Part shown: positions 18,860 through 26,314 of the stretch, piece after piece
How positions within the stretch are numbered: the stretch's first letter is position 1
Layout of the letters: every line of letters starts with the position of its first letter
NCBI GenBank assembly: GCA_965230245.1
Contig: OZ246000.1
Span: 62,001-126,000 of the forward strand
DNA from: JAGNKE01 sp965230245
GTDB lineage: Bacteria > Pseudomonadota > Alphaproteobacteria > Micavibrionales > Micavibrionaceae
Reading direction: 5' to 3'
Length of the DNA stretch: 64,000 nucleotides
Position numbers and translations under genes: made by a program
The notes under the pieces: generated by a model
Databases searched by the model: none
What the model was told of the DNA's origin: nothing
Seen by the model: the letters and a program-made list of their open reading frames with translations, nothing else

Positions 18860-18888
18860 GGTGGGCTCAAAAGAGACCCGCCTTTTTT
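18860..18888 (+). terminator. Intrinsic terminator/attenuator in the rimP leader
   Basis: GGTGGGCTC pairs with GAGACCCGCC (one bulged A) around an AAAA loop and is followed by six T residues. It lies between the candidate promoter and rimP, so it must either be read through or act as an attenuator. It could instead end the trmB transcript, but its position 3' of the promoter favours control of the nusA operon. Confidence 0.65.
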
Positions 18889-18926
18889 AATGCCGGAGCG
18901 ATAGAAAATGAAAACAAACGTTGGCA

Positions 18927-19424
18927 ATGAAGCAAACACCTGTTGAGAAAAAACTAACCGAATATATTGATCCCGTCGTACAGGATCACGGATTCGAACT
19001 CGTCTGGGTTCACGTCTTCGGCGAAGGCGGCAGCAAAACGGTTCAGGTCATGGCACAAGATCCTGAAACACGCAATCTCGGTGTAGACGATGCTGCAAAA
19101 ATCAGCCGCGCAATCTCCGCAGTTATGGACGTTGAAGACCCCATAGATGGCAAATACCGCCTTGAAGTCAGTTCTCCGGGCATTGATCGTTTGCTCTTTC
19201 GTTTAAAAGATTTTGAAGCCTACAAAGGGTTTGAAATTAAATTAGAGACATCTGTACCGACGGAAACGGGACAAAAACGCTTCCGCGGACGTATTACTGA
19301 GGTAAAGGGTGAGAACATCCTGCTTTCTACAGATCAGGGAGAGGTCGAAATCCCCTTCTCCGCTCTGCATAAGGCAAAACTGGTTTTAACTGATGAATTA
19401 ATCAAAGCTGCAGCAAACTTTTAG
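18927..19424 (+). CDS. rimP: Ribosome maturation factor RimP
   Basis: The 165-residue protein is the 30S maturation factor of the family once called DUF150/YhbC. The KLTEYIDPVVQDHGFELVWV start, the VDDAAKISRAIS region and the YRLEVSSPGIDRLL motif are diagnostic. ATG 18927 is the likely start; TTG 18921 in the same frame is the alternative. It is the first gene of the nusA-infB operon, 11 nt before nusA. Confidence 0.93.
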   Translation: MKQTPVEKKLTEYIDPVVQDHGFELVWVHVFGEGGSKTVQVMAQDPETRNLGVDDAAKISRAISAVMDVEDPIDGKYRLEVSSPGIDRLLFRLKDFEAYKGFEIKLETSVPTETGQKRFRGRITEVKGENILLSTDQGEVEIPFSALHKAKLVLTDELIKAAANF

Positions 19425-19435
19425 GAGACATAATA

Positions 19436-20995
19436 ATGGAGCTGTTACAAGTCGCAGACACTGTTGCCCGTGAAAAAAATATCGATCGTGAGATCGTCCT
19501 TACCGCTATGGAGGAAGCCATCCAGAAGGCAGGCCGATCCAAATACGGTTACGAACAGGACATTCGCGCCGAAATCAACCGCAAGTCAGGTGATATCCAC
19601 CTGCGTCGCTTCCGTGAAGTCATGGAAGACGGTGCGGAAATCGAAAACGAAGTCGCTCAACTGACTATCGAACAGGCACAAAAAATCAAGCCGGATGCAA
19701 AAGCAGGAGAATTCCTGATCGATGATCTTCCGCCTCTGGACTTTGGTCGTATCGCTGCACAAACCGCAAAACAGGTTATCATGCAGAAAGTTCGTGAAGC
19801 CGAGCGTGCACGCCAATACGAAGAATTCAAAGACAAAGTCGGTGAAATCGTCAACGGCGTTGTAAAACGTGTAGAATACGGGAATGCTGTCATCGACATT
19901 CAGGGACGCGCCGAAGGAATGCTTCGCCGCGACGAGACCATTCCTCGTGAACCGTTGAACCCGAATGACCGCATTCGCGCGATCATTTACGAAGTCCGCG
20001 AAGAAATGCGCGGTCCGCAAATCTTCTTGTCCCGTAGCCACCCGGAATTCATGGCTAAGCTCTTCACGCAGGAAGTACCGGAAATCTACGATGGAATTAT
20101 TGAAATCAAAGCCGTCGCCCGTGATCCCGGAAGCCGCGCTAAAATTTCCGTACAATCCCGTGATGGCTCCATCGACCCTGTCGGAGCATGTGTCGGTATG
20201 CGCGGCTCGCGCGTTCAGGCTGTAGTCAACGAACTGCACGGCGAAAAAATCGATATCATTCCATGGTCGGAAGACATCGCATCATTCGTCGTAAGCGCCC
20301 TGCAACCTGCCGCAGTAGCTAAAGTGGTTTTGGACGAAGAAAAAAAGCGTATGGATGTTGTTGTTCCCGATGAACAACTCAGCCTTGCCATCGGTCGCCG
20401 CGGTCAAAACGTCCGCTTGGCCTCTATGCTGACAGGCTGGGATATCGATATCATGACCGAAGCCGAAGAATCACAAAGACGTGCTGAAGAATTCAAAACC
20501 CGCTCTGCGCTCTTTATCGAAGCTTTGGACGTTGATGATGTCATCGCGCACCTTCTTGTGGCCGAAGGCTTCACACGTGTTCAGGAAATTGCCGAAACAC
20601 CGATTGAAGAACTAAACCAGATCGAAGGCTTTGAAGAAGAAATCTCCACTGAATTGCAACGCCGTGCTCAAACATGGCTGGAAGCAAAAGAAGCAGAGCT
20701 GAAGGAAAAACAGGACGAACTGAAAATCGCTGATGACCTCATGGAAGCCGAAGGACTCCTCCCAAGCCAGATCATCAAACTGGGCGAAAACGAAATCAGG
20801 ACGCTTGATGATCTTGCCGATCTGGCTGGTGATGAACTGGTTGAAATTCTGGGTGAAGACTCAATCACACAGAAAGAAGCCAACAACATCATTATGAAGG
20901 CACGTGAACACTGGTTTGCAGAAGAGGATGCTAAAGAAGCCGCGGAAGCTGAAGAAGACGGTGAAAACGAAACTGAACTTCAGCAAACAGCATAA
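19436..20995 (+). CDS. nusA: Transcription termination/antitermination factor NusA
   Basis: The 519-residue RNA-polymerase-associated factor has an N-terminal NusA domain, an S1 domain (about residues 135-200, GEIVNGVVKRVEYGNAVIDI), two KH domains (about 230-345, with SLAIGRRGQNVRLAS), and two C-terminal helix-hairpin-helix repeats (about 365-485). It controls pausing, Rho and intrinsic termination, and could feed back on the attenuator-like hairpin before rimP. An acidic tail ends the protein. Confidence 0.96.
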   Translation: MELLQVADTVAREKNIDREIVLTAMEEAIQKAGRSKYGYEQDIRAEINRKSGDIHLRRFREVMEDGAEIENEVAQLTIEQAQKIKPDAKAGEFLIDDLPPLDFGRIAAQTAKQVIMQKVREAERARQYEEFKDKVGEIVNGVVKRVEYGNAVIDIQGRAEGMLRRDETIPREPLNPNDRIRAIIYEVREEMRGPQIFLSRSHPEFMAKLFTQEVPEIYDGIIEIKAVARDPGSRAKISVQSRDGSIDPVGACVGMRGSRVQAVVNELHGEKIDIIPWSEDIASFVVSALQPAAVAKVVLDEEKKRMDVVVPDEQLSLAIGRRGQNVRLASMLTGWDIDIMTEAEESQRRAEEFKTRSALFIEALDVDDVIAHLLVAEGFTRVQEIAETPIEELNQIEGFEEEISTELQRRAQTWLEAKEAELKEKQDELKIADDLMEAEGLLPSQIIKLGENEIRTLDDLADLAGDELVEILGEDSITQKEANNIIMKAREHWFAEEDAKEAAEAEEDGENETELQQTA

Positions 20996-21017
20996 GCACC
21001 AAAAAACCAGAGTTTAG

Positions 21018-21047
21018 CAGCCGGATTATGAAGGAATAATTTGGCTG
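21018..21047 (+). promoter_or_regulatory. Hairpin in the nusA-infB spacer
   Basis: A 12-bp stem (CAGCCGGATTAT with ATAATTTGGCTG, two G-U pairs) closes on a GAAGGA loop in the 107-nt spacer between nusA and infB. There is no T-tract directly after it. It occupies the place where ylxR is found in many relatives and could be an RNA processing site or a translational control element for infB. Confidence 0.45.
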
Positions 21048-21102
21048 TTAATAAAGAGTATTGTATACCTAAGACCGTAATTTATTGGAACGCACAAGAC
21101 AT

Positions 21103-23595
21103 ATGACAAAGAATAACGCAAAAGACGAAAAAGAAGAAAAAAAGAGCGAAGGCAAAACGCTAAGTCTTTCAGGCAAGACATTGAGTCTGAAAGGATCAGG
21201 CGGCGTAACCAAATCGCCCGGATCTTCTGGCGGCAGAGGTGGCTCTACCGTTGCTGTCGAGGTGCGCCGTAAAAGAAAGTCAACCGTAGACAACGAATCT
21301 AAAGAATCTTCTGATGATCGTCTGACCGATGAAGAAAAAGAAGCTCGTGCAGAAGCTTTGAAAAAAGCACTTGAAGGTAAGTCAAAGAAAAAAGAGCTAC
21401 CCAAACGCCGTGTCACAACGCTTGAAGACAAAAAAGCACAAGAAGAAGCCGAGGAAGCTGAAAAGCGGGAAGAAGAAGAAAGAGAACAACGTAAAAAGAA
21501 AAATATTGTCACTCGCCCCAGTAAGGAAGAAAGAGCTGCCACACCTGATGTCCTCCCCGAAGATACGGGCAAAACGGCAGATAATCGCCGCTTTAAGAAA
21601 GACGATAAAGACGATAACGAAAGCTATCGTGACAAGCTTAAAAAATCCAATAAACCAAACACATCTCCCCGCTACGACAATCGCCGCGGCGGACGCATCA
21701 CCGTAAATCAGGCATTGAACAGAGACTACGAACGTGATCGCGGCCCAAGTCTTGCGGCACAAAAACGTGCCCGCGAAAAGGCACGGATGGCCGCTCAGCC
21801 GTTTCAGGAGCCTACAAAAAAAGCCGTACGCGAAGTCGTACTACCTGAAACCATCACAGTTCAGGATTTGGCAAACCGTATGGCAGAACCGGGTGGTGAG
21901 GTTGTAAAATCTCTCATGAAACTCGGCGTTATGGCCACAATTACACAAACAATCGATGCTGACACGGCTGAACTGATCATTGACGAATTCGGCCACAAGG
22001 TAAAACGCGTTACTGAAGCAGATGTCGAAATCGGACTGGAAGGTCAGGAAGACAAAGAAGAAGATCTGCAAGCGCGCCCTCCTGTTGTAACGATTATGGG
22101 CCACGTCGACCATGGGAAAACATCCCTGCTCGACTCTCTGCGCGAAACAGATGTCGTCTCCGGTGAGGCCGGCGGAATTACACAGCATATCGGTGCCTAT
22201 CAGGTCAATCTAGGATCAGGCGAAAAAATTACCTTTCTTGATACCCCGGGTCACGCCGCTTTCACAGAAATGCGCGCCCGCGGTGCGGACGTAACGGATA
22301 TCGTTGTAATTGTAGTCGCCGCGAATGACAGTATTATGCCGCAAACGATCGAAGCCATCAGCCACGCAAAGGCTGCGGAAGTTCCAATCATTATTGCCAT
22401 CAACAAAATCGACCTGCCCGACGCAAATCCGGACAAGGTCAAGCAAGACCTCCTGCAGCATGAAGTTATTGTTGAAGACCTCTCCGGTGATATCCAGTGT
22501 GTAGAAGTTTCCGCAAAGAACAAAATGAATCTGGACAAGCTCGAAGAAGCCATCCTTCTACAGGCCGAAATTCTGGAACTCAAGGCCAACCCCAACCGCG
22601 AGGCACAAGGCTTTATCATTGAAGCAAAACTGGAAAAAGGCCGTGGCCCTGTCGGTACGGTTCTGATCCAGAACGGTACGCTGAAAATCGGTGATGTCTT
22701 CGTTGCAGGGGCGACAATGGGTAAAGTCCGTGCGTTGATCAACGATAAGGGTGCTAATATCGATGAAGCCATCCCTGGCCAACCCGTCGAGGTTCTGGGC
22801 GCAGACAACACGCCACAAGCCGGTGATCTCTTCAACGTCGTGAACGATGAAGCCCGTGCCCGCGAAATTTCCGAATACCGTCAAAGAAAGATCAAGGATT
22901 CTGCAGCTGCCGTAGCCGTAAGCAGCAGAACAACAATGGAAGACATTCTGAGCTTGCGCGAAAGCGGCGAGAAAATCCGTCTTCCTGTCCTTATTAAGGG
23001 CGACGTCCACGGCTCTGTAGAGGCAATTGTCGGTTCTCTGCAAAAAATGGCCGAGGAAAACGAAGAAATCGAAGTTCAGTTTCTTCACGCCGGAGTTGGT
23101 GGTATCACAGAATCAGACGTCATTCTGGCCAAAGCATCTAATGCGATGATTGTCGGCTTTAACGTCCGTGCAAACGCGCAAGCCCGTGATCTTGCTAACC
23201 GTGAGAACGTCAACATCAATTACTACAACGTGATTTACAACGTCATTGATGATGCGAAATCAATCCTCTCCGGTATGCTGTCACCGAAAATCCGCGAGGA
23301 ATACCTCGGCCAGGCAACCATCAAACAGGTCTTCAACATTACCAAAGTCGGTAAGGTCGCAGGGTGTGATGTCACGACAGGCAGCGTGAAACGCGGTGCA
23401 AAAGTCCGTCTGCTGCGCGATGATGTTGTGATTCACGAAGGAATGCTCAAAACCCTTAAACGCTTCCAGGACGAAGTCAAAGAAGTCAAACAGGGTATGG
23501 AATGCGGTATGGCCTTCGAAAGCTATGACGACATTAAGGAAGGCGACGTCATCGAATGTTACGAAATCATCGAAGAAGAACGTAACATCGAGTAA
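21103..23595 (+). CDS. infB: Translation initiation factor IF-2
   Basis: The 830-residue GTPase delivers fMet-tRNA to the 30S subunit. About 220 highly charged Lys/Glu-rich residues precede an IF2N domain (about 250-300) and the G domain, with GHVDHGKTS, DTPGHAAFTEMRARGA and NKIDLP motifs, then domains II-IV. ATG 21103 is preferred to TTG 21085 because the residues MTKNNAKDEK look like a native start; neither has a strong ribosome-binding site. No separate ylxR gene precedes it. Confidence 0.96.
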   Translation: MTKNNAKDEKEEKKSEGKTLSLSGKTLSLKGSGGVTKSPGSSGGRGGSTVAVEVRRKRKSTVDNESKESSDDRLTDEEKEARAEALKKALEGKSKKKELPKRRVTTLEDKKAQEEAEEAEKREEEEREQRKKKNIVTRPSKEERAATPDVLPEDTGKTADNRRFKKDDKDDNESYRDKLKKSNKPNTSPRYDNRRGGRITVNQALNRDYERDRGPSLAAQKRAREKARMAAQPFQEPTKKAVREVVLPETITVQDLANRMAEPGGEVVKSLMKLGVMATITQTIDADTAELIIDEFGHKVKRVTEADVEIGLEGQEDKEEDLQARPPVVTIMGHVDHGKTSLLDSLRETDVVSGEAGGITQHIGAYQVNLGSGEKITFLDTPGHAAFTEMRARGADVTDIVVIVVAANDSIMPQTIEAISHAKAAEVPIIIAINKIDLPDANPDKVKQDLLQHEVIVEDLSGDIQCVEVSAKNKMNLDKLEEAILLQAEILELKANPNREAQGFIIEAKLEKGRGPVGTVLIQNGTLKIGDVFVAGATMGKVRALINDKGANIDEAIPGQPVEVLGADNTPQAGDLFNVVNDEARAREISEYRQRKIKDSAAAVAVSSRTTMEDILSLRESGEKIRLPVLIKGDVHGSVEAIVGSLQKMAEENEEIEVQFLHAGVGGITESDVILAKASNAMIVGFNVRANAQARDLANRENVNINYYNVIYNVIDDAKSILSGMLSPKIREEYLGQATIKQVFNITKVGKVAGCDVTTGSVKRGAKVRLLRDDVVIHEGMLKTLKRFQDEVKEVKQGMECGMAFESYDDIKEGDVIECYEIIEEERNIE

Positions 23596-23635
23596 AAGTC
23601 CGAAATCTGTAAATTCTCAAGTAACAGGACTCTAG

Positions 23636-24028
23636 ATGAAAAATCACCCGAACGAGCCAAGTCAGCGCCAACTTCGTGTTGGAGAGCAAATCCGCCATAT
23701 CCTCTCGGAAACCCTTCGCCGTGGTCACTTCAACAGTGAACTGCTGATCGACGAAGCGCCGCACGTCACCATTACCGAGGTGCGCCCGAGCCCCGACCTG
23801 AAACACGCCCGCGCCTATATCATGACGTTAGGCGGCAAGCAGCTCGAACCGATCCTCGAAGCGCTCAACGCCGACGCCCAGACATTTCAGAAAGACATCA
23901 ACAAACAATCCAACCTGAAATTCACCCCGCGCGTTAAATTTGTAACGGACGACTCCTTCGAACACGCTCAACGCATAGAGCAGCTGTTGCGCGGACCAAT
24001 TCCTGAAGACGAAGATAACAACAAATAA
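23636..24028 (+). CDS. rbfA: Ribosome-binding factor A
   Basis: The 130-residue KH-like cold-shock factor assists late 30S maturation and 16S rRNA 5' processing. RQLRVGEQIRHILSETLRRG at the start and the EVRPSPDLKHARAYIMTLGG motif are characteristic. It follows infB by 40 nt and precedes truB by 13 nt, the common bacterial order. Confidence 0.94.
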   Translation: MKNHPNEPSQRQLRVGEQIRHILSETLRRGHFNSELLIDEAPHVTITEVRPSPDLKHARAYIMTLGGKQLEPILEALNADAQTFQKDINKQSNLKFTPRVKFVTDDSFEHAQRIEQLLRGPIPEDEDNNK

Positions 24029-24041
24029 AGACAAGTCTCCG

Positions 24042-24977
24042 ATGGGCAGAAAGAAAAAAGGCAACGTTGTTAACGGATGGCTGAATATCGACAAGCCGTA
24101 CGGAATGACTTCCACACAGGCCATTGGCCGTGTCCGCCGCGTCCTCTCACCGCAAAAAATCGGCCATGCCGGTACGCTCGACCCCTTGGCAACCGGCGTT
24201 TTGCCCATTGCAATGGGAGAGGCCACTAAAACCATCCCTTTTATTCAGGACGCGATAAAGACGTACACCTTCACTGTGGTTTGGGGTGAAAGACGCAGCA
24301 CAGACGATGCCGAAGGCGACATCACCGCAATAAGCGACAAGCGCCCTTCCCAAAAGGATATACTAGACGCCTTGCCTGCATTTATCGGCGAAATAGACCA
24401 GACGCCGCCTTTATTCTCCGCAATTAAAATCGACGGACAACGCGCCTATGATCTGGCCAGACAAGGCGAACGTCCCGAAATCAAATCCCGTAAAACCTAC
24501 ATCAAGTCCTTTGAGCTTATAGAAGCCCGTCAGGATGATGCAGATTTTCGTGTCATCTGCGGCAAAGGCACGTATGTCCGCGCTCTTGCACGCGATATCG
24601 CCGTCAAAATGGGGACACTTGGCTATGTCAGCAAGCTAACACGAGAGAAAGTCGGCATATTCACCACGGAAAGCGCGATTTCTCTGGACAAACTGGCACA
24701 AATGGAATACGTTGCCGCCCTCAATGAGGCATTGCAGCCCCTGCAGATAGTGCTGGACGACATCCCGGCTCTGTCCCTGAAACAGGAAGAGGCCGCCATG
24801 CTGAAAAGTGGGCAGATCCTGAGGCTCATCTCAAAGCCCGATTTTGACCGTTTGGAACAAATCGGACTGGGCACGACGGATAAGCTTCAAGCATTGGCCG
24901 TTTTTCAGGGCGCTCCCGTGGCGCTTGTAGAGGCCAAGGGCGCGGAAGTGAAGCCTGTGAGAGTATTTAACTTATAA
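24042..24977 (+). CDS. truB: tRNA pseudouridine(55) synthase TruB
   Basis: The 311-residue enzyme isomerises U55 in the T-loop of tRNA. The catalytic Asp is in GHAGTLDPLATGVLPIAMGE (about residues 47-66), and the KIDGQRAYDLARQG and GTYVRALARDI motifs are present. A C-terminal PUA-like region follows about residue 240. It is part of the rimP-to-rpsO operon. Confidence 0.95.
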   Translation: MGRKKKGNVVNGWLNIDKPYGMTSTQAIGRVRRVLSPQKIGHAGTLDPLATGVLPIAMGEATKTIPFIQDAIKTYTFTVVWGERRSTDDAEGDITAISDKRPSQKDILDALPAFIGEIDQTPPLFSAIKIDGQRAYDLARQGERPEIKSRKTYIKSFELIEARQDDADFRVICGKGTYVRALARDIAVKMGTLGYVSKLTREKVGIFTTESAISLDKLAQMEYVAALNEALQPLQIVLDDIPALSLKQEEAAMLKSGQILRLISKPDFDRLEQIGLGTTDKLQALAVFQGAPVALVEAKGAEVKPVRVFNL

Positions 24978-24995
24978 TTTTAAAAGGAGAAAACG

Positions 24996-25265
24996 ATGTC
25001 GGTTACTGTAGAACGTAAAGCAGAGCTCGTTAAAGAATACCAAACCAAAAAAGATGACACCGGTTCACCGGAAGTACAGGTTGCAATCCTGACAGAGCGC
25101 ATCAACCAGCTCTCAGAACACATGCAGCAACACAAAAAAGACTTCCACAGCCGCCGCGGCCTGCTTGCCATGGTCGCAAAACGCCGTAAGCTTCTGGACT
25201 ACCTGAAGCGCAAGGACGAAGAGCGCTACAAAAAGCTGATCGAATCTCTCGGCCTGCGTCGCTAA
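24996..25265 (+). CDS. rpsO: 30S ribosomal protein S15
   Basis: The 89-residue protein is of the family's usual length and binds 16S rRNA helices 20-22. TGSPEVQVAILTERINQLSE and the LLAMVAKRRKLLDYLKRKD motif identify it. AAAGGAG lies 7 nt before the ATG. A strong terminator follows, so the operon ends here rather than continuing directly into pnp. Confidence 0.97.
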   Translation: MSVTVERKAELVKEYQTKKDDTGSPEVQVAILTERINQLSEHMQQHKKDFHSRRGLLAMVAKRRKLLDYLKRKDEERYKKLIESLGLRR

Positions 25266-25293
25266 TCAAGCGAACAGCAAAGAGTTCAAAAAA

Positions 25294-25322
25294 GGCGGCT
25301 CATCTGGCCGCCTTTTGTTTTG
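25294..25322 (+). terminator. Rho-independent terminator after rpsO (possibly bidirectional)
   Basis: GGCGGC pairs with GCCGCC around TCATCTG and is followed by TTTTGTTTTG. On the minus strand the same hairpin is followed by an A-run complement (TTTTTTG), so it could also end gpmA, which converges on it. Confidence 0.8.
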
Positions 25323-25347
25323 TCTCAATATCTCGCCTCAGAAAAAA

Positions 25348-25974
25348 CTACCCCTCAAGGAAGTAACGCTTCTTGATTTCGCCGTTTTCAAGTTCGAAAA
25401 CCAACGGCACACCCGTCGGAAATTCCGCATCATTAATGGTTTCAGGCGTTTCCGCACCAAGAATAATCAGCATGGCACGCAATGAATTACCGTGCGCCGC
25501 AATCAAAAGGTCTTTCCCGTCATCGATCATGGGTTTGATATTGGCCTCGTAATAAGGACGGACACGATTTTCGACAACATCCTGTAAACATTCACCGCCG
25601 GGAGGAGAAACATCATAAGAACGACGCCAGATATGTACCTGCTCGTCACCGTATTTCTCGCGTGTCTCGTCTTTATTTAACCCGGTCAGATCACCGTAAT
25701 CACGCTCACGCAGATCATCATGCGCAATCATAGTATCAAGCAGTTCAGCCTGCCCCGCATTTTCAAGCGCCAACCGCGCCGTTCTGTTCGCACGTTTGAG
25801 TGTACTTGTAAAAACCTGATCAAACGTAATACCGGCGTCCTTGATTTTCTTACCTGCGCTAATCGCCTCTTCGACACCCTGCTCCGTCAAATCAACATCC
25901 TTAAATCCGGTGAATTTATTCTGAAGGTTCCATTCACTCTGACCATGACGGAGAAGAACAAGTGTATTCGACAT
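25348..25974 (-). CDS. gpmA: 2,3-bisphosphoglycerate-dependent phosphoglycerate mutase
   Basis: The 208-residue glycolytic enzyme interconverts 3- and 2-phosphoglycerate. The phosphohistidine motif LLRHGQSEWN is at the start, GERDYGDLTG-like RERDYGDLTGLNKDE follows, and the second catalytic His is in AHGNSLRAM. It is the short form, about 40 residues shorter than E. coli GpmA, as in other alphaproteobacteria. ATG 25974 has AAGGA 8 nt upstream; the open frame to 26094 runs through the gene's promoter. It is inserted antisense between rpsO and pnp. Confidence 0.93.
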   Translation of the reverse strand: MSNTLVLLRHGQSEWNLQNKFTGFKDVDLTEQGVEEAISAGKKIKDAGITFDQVFTSTLKRANRTARLALENAGQAELLDTMIAHDDLRERDYGDLTGLNKDETREKYGDEQVHIWRRSYDVSPPGGECLQDVVENRVRPYYEANIKPMIDDGKDLLIAAHGNSLRAMLIILGAETPETINDAEFPTGVPLVFELENGEIKKRYFLEG

Positions 25975-26032
25975 ATCAATTCCTTTATTGCTTATAAATG
26001 CGTCCCCTCGTGAGCCGCTATAGACAAGCCAT

Positions 26033-26061
26033 TCTATACGGGGTTTGGGGAAACTATTCAA
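26033..26061 (-). promoter_or_regulatory. Sigma-70-type promoter for gpmA
   Basis: On the minus strand TTGAAT (26061-26056) and TATAGA (26038-26033) are separated by 17 nt. Transcription would start about 50 nt upstream of the gpmA ATG. The rest of the 340-nt rpsO-side/pnp spacer (25975-26314) holds the pnp leader; a weak candidate for pnp is TTGACG at 26171 with AACAAT at 26194 (17-nt spacing). Confidence 0.55.
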
Positions 26062-26256
26062 TCGTGTTTTCACCTCTAAATTTTTCAAAACCATAAGAAT
26101 ACTTTGACTTTTCAGGCTAATAATGGCATGTCTATCCCCGATGAAAGCTGCGATAGGACAAAGCTTGCGGTTGACGATTAAAGGCGAGAGGAAAACAATC
26201 CCGCTTTTAACAGTCCACCGAGAAGCACTCTCCCCAAAGCTTTCAAAGATATGTAT

Positions 26257-26282
26257 GCCCTTTTCCTGAGGTTGGAAAAGGC
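26257..26282 (+). promoter_or_regulatory. pnp leader hairpin
   Basis: GCCCTTTTCC pairs with GGAAAAGGC (one bulged C) around TGAGGTT, about 33 nt before the pnp start. In E. coli, pnp is autoregulated through an RNase III-cleaved leader hairpin; a similar role here is only an inference from position. Confidence 0.45.
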
Positions 26283-26314
26283 AAAGTTTGTATGAAAAAA
26301 GGAAATGAAACTAC

